Shown piece by piece: positions 59,125 to 64,000 of a stretch of DNA of 64,000 nt. Positions within the stretch are counted from its first letter, which is position 1. Each line of letters begins with the position of its first letter. The notes beneath the pieces are model-generated. The model was not told the DNA's origin. It saw only the letters and a program-made list of their open reading frames with translations, and did not search any database. Source of the stretch: Echiichthys vipera (Eukaryota > Chordata > Actinopteri > Perciformes > Trachinidae); contig OY829647.1 of the NCBI GenBank assembly GCA_963691815.1, positions 15,200,860 through 15,264,859 of the forward strand, read 5' to 3'. A program made the translations under genes and the position numbers.

Positions 59125-59148
59125 GGCAGTGGCCAGTCGAACCCAGCT

Positions 59149-59161
59149 GTTGCTAGGTAAC
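59149..59161 (+). promoter_or_regulatory. RFX X-box upstream of cfap52
   Basis: GTTGCTAGGTAAC is two opposed half sites, GTTGCT and GGTAAC, fitting the RFX X-box. It lies 145 bp before the ATG. RFX2/3 binding is expected at motile-cilium genes. Confidence 0.75.
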
Positions 59162-59305
59162 ATTTGTTTGGTGTAACGTTGGTTGAAGAACTGAAGGCCT
59201 GTTTGAGAAAACAACGCCAGCGTTATTTTTTTTGAGGAAAAAATAATTGAACTTCTTGATGAAAGTAGGCTTGTCTTAACACTTTGCAGACATTTTTTTT
59301 CAGCC

Positions 59306-59366
59306 ATGGCTCTTGAAACACAGGGCGTACCTCAACTTGAACTGGAAGCTGTAATTGGGTTCAACG
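59306..59366 (+). CDS. cfap52: cfap52 exon 1
   Basis: Residues 1-21, MALETQGVPQLELEAVIGFN. Donor GTAAGT, phase 1. Confidence 0.95.
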
Positions 59367-60095
59367 GTAAGTCAAACTTTGCGGTTCTAGCGTTAACCTA
59401 AGTTAGCTGACGTTAATTTAACCTAGCGTTAACACAAATCAAACTAACAAAGCTAGCAAGCTAGTTCTCGCACTTCTCCATCATTGTAATGTTGGTAGGT
59501 TTTGTGATGTTAAATGTCAACGTTAACGCTACGTTTTAAAATTATACAACTTTAGGACTAACGACAATGTGTTTTGCTGACATATATATATGACTAATTA
59601 CCAATATTAACGTTACACATATTACCAAACGTTTTTTCAAATTTGTGTTAGTGTACTTGCAGCTATAACAGCACGTGCTATCACAGGAAACAATTTAATC
59701 AAATAAAAAAGGCTCTAATTTCTGGAGGAAAGCAAGTATACCGATCAACGATACACATTTGGCTTATCATCATTATGTAAATGCTTTAAAATTGTGGTTT
59801 GTTTCGGATGACCAGGTGTGGATAATGCACAGACTGACCTCACCTGCAGCCTATAAGCCCCATGTGGAAGGGCCCTGGATAGGGCCACATCATTTGGCCA
59901 GGTTCATAAAGTCAATTTGGCAATACATCATTGCTACAGGAAAGCAGACTGGCAAAAAATATCAGAGATGAAAATACGACAGTGGAACGCAAAAACAAAA
60001 AGCTTTTACAGTGAGCTGACTAGAGACAAGTAGGCTACAACATCTCCAGGACAGCAAATGTAGAGATCTTCAAATATAAAAAACTCAAATCACTA

Positions 60096-60186
<91 letters not shown>

Positions 60187-63100
60187 ATTGTGTTTCAAGT
60201 TAACTGTGGACAATCATGCAATTAATAATCACATACCTTGTTTCAGACATCTAACCAAAAACTTCAAATACTTTGAAACAAACAAGGGAACAGGAGGTGC
60301 TAAAATGCTAACTAATTTCTGGGTTTTTAGGACTCATTCCTGCAGCACTTCAACTGGAAAAGATTGCACATTCTCAGGTCATCTACCAAAGGACCATCCA
60401 CCCTAATCACCATAATCACAGGCTGTTTATCTTTTTCCATTTCTATCTTACACCATGTTATCTTATTTTATGTTATGTTGTGCTACATTTTGTCTCATCA
60501 GGGCATGTGTTTTCTGGCCTGAGAGTGCATCCAGACAGAAACCACCTCATCTATCCTTTGGGATGTGCAGTCATTCTGAAGAGAATCAAAGATGGCAAGC
60601 AGGACTTCCTGCATGGACACACAAACAATGTATCCTGTATTTCAGTGTCCAAAAGTGGATTATATATTGCCTCTGGACAGGTCAACTTCATGGGCTTTCA
60701 GGTAGGTGTAGTTGCTAAACATTTTCTTCATCTAAAATATCTGATATGGTTAACTCAACTAAAACTCAAACACCAGAACTTACCTGTTTACTTTTTTCCC
60801 CCCATTTTACAACAATGAAGTGTTTTTTGCTTTATAAATATGTGGTCGTGAATCCATTTTCAGTAAGGAATGGCAAAGCAAAGGAGTCATTTTAACATGT
60901 TACATTTTGAATAAATATATACATATTTTCCTAGGCTATGGTTATTATCTGGGACTATGCAAAGCGAACAATCTATGCTCAGCTGCTGCTCCACAAGGCA
61001 AAGGTAGAGGCACTGGCCTTCTCTCCCAACGACAAGTACCTGGTGTCCCTTGGAGGTCAAGATGATGGCAGGTAAATATAAAGTTTGGGTGTTGCAGTCC
61101 AGAGTAAGTTGTCTCTGCACTATATCTAGATTTTAAATGTGGCTTACAGTACCTCATTATAACAACAACATATTAATGGCATGTTTGAGTTGACACAATG
61201 TCATTGCCATATTTACTTAATGACCAGTCTCCACAGTGAGGCATACGCCATTTTGCCATGTGACACCCAGAACAGTGTTCACTACAGTGGCCATCTCTAT
61301 GCCATTTGAGACATTTCTGTTTTATCCGCTTTATCACAGTTTCTAACACTTGAAAAATACAGTAATATCCTGTAAGAAAATTCTCTCTTTTACTAAATTC
61401 ACTTAACTGTACATATTCTTTATTTGTTTAATGTGTGAGTTGTTTTTCTTTGTGTTCTCAGCATAGTGGTATGGAATATTGAGACCAAGCAGGCCATCTG
61501 TGGGAGCCCAGCTTCAGCACACAGTGCCGGTCACTGCCTCACTGTTCAGTACTCGAACAACAACGACAATATCTTTGTTTCTGCTGGGAGGTGAGTGAAT
61601 CATGTCTATTGGCAGTCTGTAAACCAAGTGTCAGCCTAGTGCAACTAAGAAGTAACATTCTTTTTATTATCTTAGAGTATTTTAATATCATTGGTCTTCC
61701 TTGGCAGTGGAACATTGCGAGTCTGGGAGCTGGACCTCCCCAACAGGAAGATCAGGCCAACTGAGTGTCAGACAGGCAAGCTGAAGAGGATTGTGAAATG
61801 TATAGAGGTACAAGTCTTTCATTCACATTAGTTTGTTTCCCCAGTTTATTTCATTAAAGCTATGGTCTACATTCTGAAAATCAGTTGAACCTCTGAGACA
61901 GATGTGAAAGGCACCCCCCCCCCCAACCAAAAACTTCCCCTCAGTGTTCCAAGGTCACCCCCCCTTCAGCCTTTTCCTTCTCCTTGGTAACAGACTCTCA
62001 GGTAGCTGAGCTGTTAAGCTAATTTTTTGGTTCTTTTTACTATTCATAATGTGTAGATTGGACGATAGGACCATAATTGCCGTATAAACGATGTTAATAA
62101 TAATTACCAATATTCCAAAACATAGACCATAGCTTTAATATGCATTTTGAGGTCCATCTGAGTTTTACAAAATTGCTCTTGCCAAAAGTCACGAAATGAT
62201 TGGTGGTACAGCTGAAGTAGTAAAAATCTATGAACATGACTAGAAATTGAATGTGATTTTACTCTTTGAATTTTTAAACGTTCAATTTGATATTAGATAG
62301 CTTTGCTCATGTCGACTTGTTTATATTACACAGATCTCAGAGAATGATCAATTCATTTTCTGTGGCACCACCAGTGGAGACATAATGAAAATCAACCTGA
62401 AGACGGGGCTCCTGAGTGACTGTGGTCCAGTTAAAATAAAATTCTGCCTGGTAGGTCAACACAACAGGATTTATTACATTCCTAATTTGTCCCTGTCAAG
62501 GTAATTTCAGCTGTAGATCTTTCACATTATCCTAATAGTCAGAAGGACCCCTGCTGCATATAAAGAGCTGATTGAACTGTATTCCTGATGGAATGGTATA
62601 CTTTGGAAGTATAGGGCTCATGTCATGTCATGTATTTCATTCGATAAGTAACTAAAATGTATTTTATATTTTTAATGGATTATGCTCTTCCTTGTCATTC
62701 CTGAAATCAGGCTTGTTGTGGATACGTTCCCTTACTACTAGTATCCAGAGCCTTTGATTTTATGTGGGAGCTTTTTAGCTTATACTTCCTGGCAATAATT
62801 AAGTCAGCTCTGCAACATTGCAGTAAACTCAAGAGGTTTTCTAGACATATGTTTCGGCTTGACTATATCGTAAATCTCACTGCTCATACCTTTTCTGTGC
62901 AGGGTGTCAATGTCCTAAGGATTCTGAAGTCTGGGGACCTGCTTGTAGGCTCTGGGTCTGGCACCTTCACTCTGTGTTCCAGGACTAATTTCAAACCCCT
63001 TAAGTGAGTCCACAAACTGTGTAATTTGAATCACACCCATTAAAAAAATACTTACATTTGGTAATAATACATGGTGTGTGAGGTTCACAGCTGGGCGTTG

Positions 63101-64000
63101 TGTCCTTGGGCAAGACACTTCACCTACCTTGCGTCAATGTGCTGTATGTTTGAGGAGGTGGTCGGAGGGGCTGTAAGCGCTGATTAGCAGCCATGCTTCT
63201 GTCAGTCTGTGACGGGCAGCTGTGAATACTGTCATAGTTTACCACAACCATGTATGTCTGTGTGTATGAATGAAACCTGGGCTCTGTAAAGCGCCTTGAG
63301 TACTGAGAAAGGCGCTATATAAATCCAATCCATATGCTCTCTATATCTGCATTACAAAAATTGCCTATATAATACGATACAATATACTTTACTATCCTGT
63401 AAGGAAATTTCTCTTGTACTCAAATGCTGCACACCTCACATATTGTCTTAGCTGCCTCCATAGCAGTAAAAAAAACAAAAAAACAATCTTTAAACAAAGA
63501 AACATGTAATGAACCCTATGTTACAGTGTTACAGTGCTCATTGTTACCTGCTTTTTTCCTCTTCTCCATTGTTAGGGAAGTGCAGCTGGAAATGGGAGTA
63601 ACATCCATCGCTATAAGAGGAGAGGGCCAGCAGTTCTTTGTTGGTACGGAGGCTGCTCAGATGTACCGCTTCACTTATGAGGACTTCAAAGCTGAACTCA
63701 TTTCCACCAGCCACAACAGTGCTGTCAAAGACGTAGCCATATCTTTGTAAGTAGCGCAAAGACAATTCAGCGAGAAAGAGTCCCACCTGAGACGATAAAA
63801 AACGTCAAAATCCCTTTTTTTTCCTTTTACAGCTTTTGAATTCGGCAAGGAATTCAGAGAATTAAAACTCCATAATGCTGTAAAAGAATCCCTTTGCCCT
63901 GGAGCGTGACAGGACAGAAGTATTGATGATGGACTGTTTAAAATCAGCCATGTTTATGACTTCATGTTGGAGATTAATATTATTATTACATTATAGTTAA
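59306..64000 (+). CDS. cfap52: CFAP52/WDR16, 5' part (cut by window end)
   Basis: CFAP52 is a WD-repeat protein of motile cilia, a microtubule inner protein of the axoneme by family knowledge. Eight exons join in frame to 1016 nt, 338 codons plus two bases: 59306-59366, 60502-60701, 60935-61071, 61462-61590, 61708-61807, 62334-62450, 62903-63003 and 63576-63746. Matches with mammalian CFAP52 include ELEAVIGFNGH, LIYPLGCAV, NNVSCISVSKSG, IASGQVNFMGF, LHKAKVEALAFSPNDKYLVS, ETKQAICGSPA, VWELDLPNRKIRPTECQTG and RGEGQQFFVGTE. WD40 blades of the first propeller are visible (IIWDY, VVWNI, RVWEL). Human CFAP52 is about 620 residues, so roughly the second half lies beyond 64000. The start has a CAGCCATGG context. 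Confidence 0.97.
59367..60501 (+). other. cfap52 intron 1
   Basis: Contains an 82-base CA microsatellite, listed separately. Otherwise nothing recognised. Confidence 0.75.
60099..60180. repeat. (CA)n microsatellite
   Basis: About 41 uninterrupted CA units. Confidence 0.98.
60502..60701 (+). CDS. cfap52: cfap52 exon 2
   Basis: Residues 21-87, HPDRNHLIYPLGCAV through IASGQVNFMGFQ. Phase 0 out. Confidence 0.96.
60935..61071 (+). CDS. cfap52: cfap52 exon 3
   Basis: Residues 88-133, VIIWDYAKRT blade end and the conserved EALAFSPNDKYLVSLGG. Confidence 0.97.
61462..61590 (+). CDS. cfap52: cfap52 exon 4
   Basis: Residues 133-176, SIVVWNIETKQAICGSP and the following blade strand. Confidence 0.96.
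61708..61807 (+). CDS. cfap52: cfap52 exon 5
   Basis: Residues 176-209, the strongly conserved WELDLPNRKIRPTECQTG. Confidence 0.97.
61808..62333 (+). other. cfap52 intron 5
   Basis: A C-homopolymer at about 61913-61924 is the only notable structure. Confidence 0.7.
62334..62450 (+). CDS. cfap52: cfap52 exon 6
   Basis: Residues 210-248, FCGTTSGDIMKINLKTGLLS. Donor GTAGGT. Confidence 0.95.
62451..62902 (+). other. cfap52 intron 6
   Basis: No repeat, exon or motif recognised. Confidence 0.7.
62903..63003 (+). CDS. cfap52: cfap52 exon 7
   Basis: Residues 249-282, LKSGDLLVGSGSGTFTLCSR. Donor GTGAGT inside the Lys codon. Confidence 0.95.
63070..63335 (+). mobile_element. Common teleost dispersed repeat in cfap52 intron 7
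   Basis: CTTGGGCAAGACACTTCACC, then TGTAAAGCGCCTTGAGTACT and AAAGGCGCTATATAAATCCA. This string of motifs marks a very frequent non-coding fish repeat. Exact class not assigned. Confidence 0.7.
63365..63425 (-). repeat. Degraded LINE-type tail
   Basis: ATACGATACAATATACTTTA then CTATCCTGTAAGGAAATTTC resembles the (TAGAA)n/ATCCCA tails at 49526 and 52107. Confidence 0.45.
63576..63746 (+). CDS. cfap52: cfap52 exon 8
   Basis: Residues 282-339, VTSIAIRGEGQQFFVGTE. Ends TCTTT with donor GTAAGT, phase 2. The next true exon is not in the window. Confidence 0.95.
63747..64000 (+). other. cfap52 intron 8 (partial)
   Basis: A strong acceptor-like site, TCCTTTTACAG, ends at 63832, but the spliced frame would stop after two codons. 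No sequence like the expected next CFAP52 segment follows. Confidence 0.6.

Larger units (their letters stand above)
57454..59148. other. 3' UTR of the zinc-finger gene and spacer
   Basis: AATAAA candidates at 58569-58574, near 58700 and near 58868 are the likely ends of the transcript. No other gene recognised. Confidence 0.6.

Overview
The window is vertebrate nuclear DNA, most likely from a ray-finned (teleost) fish. It shows multi-exon genes with GT-AG introns, many dinucleotide microsatellites, L2-type LINE remains, hAT and PIF/Harbinger DNA-transposon remains, and short LINE tails of kinds common in teleosts. No species is claimed.

Four protein-coding genes were reconstructed exon by exon. 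(1) Syntaxin-8 (stx8), minus strand, 41121 down to 5434. Seven coding exons give 217 codons; the last exon, with the membrane anchor, lies beyond base 1. One intron is about 27.7 kb. (2) A TBC1D24-like TBC-TLDc protein, plus strand, 43675-51120, 11 exons, 760 aa. (3) An 11-finger C2H2 zinc-finger protein, plus strand, about 56016-57453, with a possible extra 5' exon at 54631. (4) The 5' part of cfap52 (WDR16), plus strand, from 59306, with eight exons (338 codons) before the window ends.

Layout: 1-5433 is part of the last stx8 intron; 5536-33264 is the giant stx8 intron 6, which holds most of the repeats; 33265-41121 holds the remaining stx8 exons; 41122-43674 is a divergent promoter interval; 43675-51120 is the TBC-TLDc gene; 51121-56004 is a repeat-rich spacer; 56005-57453 is the zinc-finger gene; 57454-59305 is spacer plus the cfap52 promoter; 59306-64000 is cfap52. 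The genes do not form one pathway. STX8 is an endosomal Qc-SNARE, TBC1D24 relatives act in vesicle traffic and oxidation resistance, CFAP52 is an axonemal WD-repeat protein, and the zinc-finger protein is probably a DNA-binding regulator.

The best-defined non-genic features are a hAT remnant with a perfect 8-bp target-site duplication (13864-15177), a PIF/Harbinger remnant carrying Myb-like and transposase traces (48024-49124) with a retroelement tail nested inside, a 5'-truncated L2 LINE (about 27400-28380), and an RFX X-box-like site 145 bp upstream of the cfap52 start. I saw no convincing previously undescribed system. The most useful leads are the regulatory sites, the gene order, the nested mobile elements and an open-frame intron.
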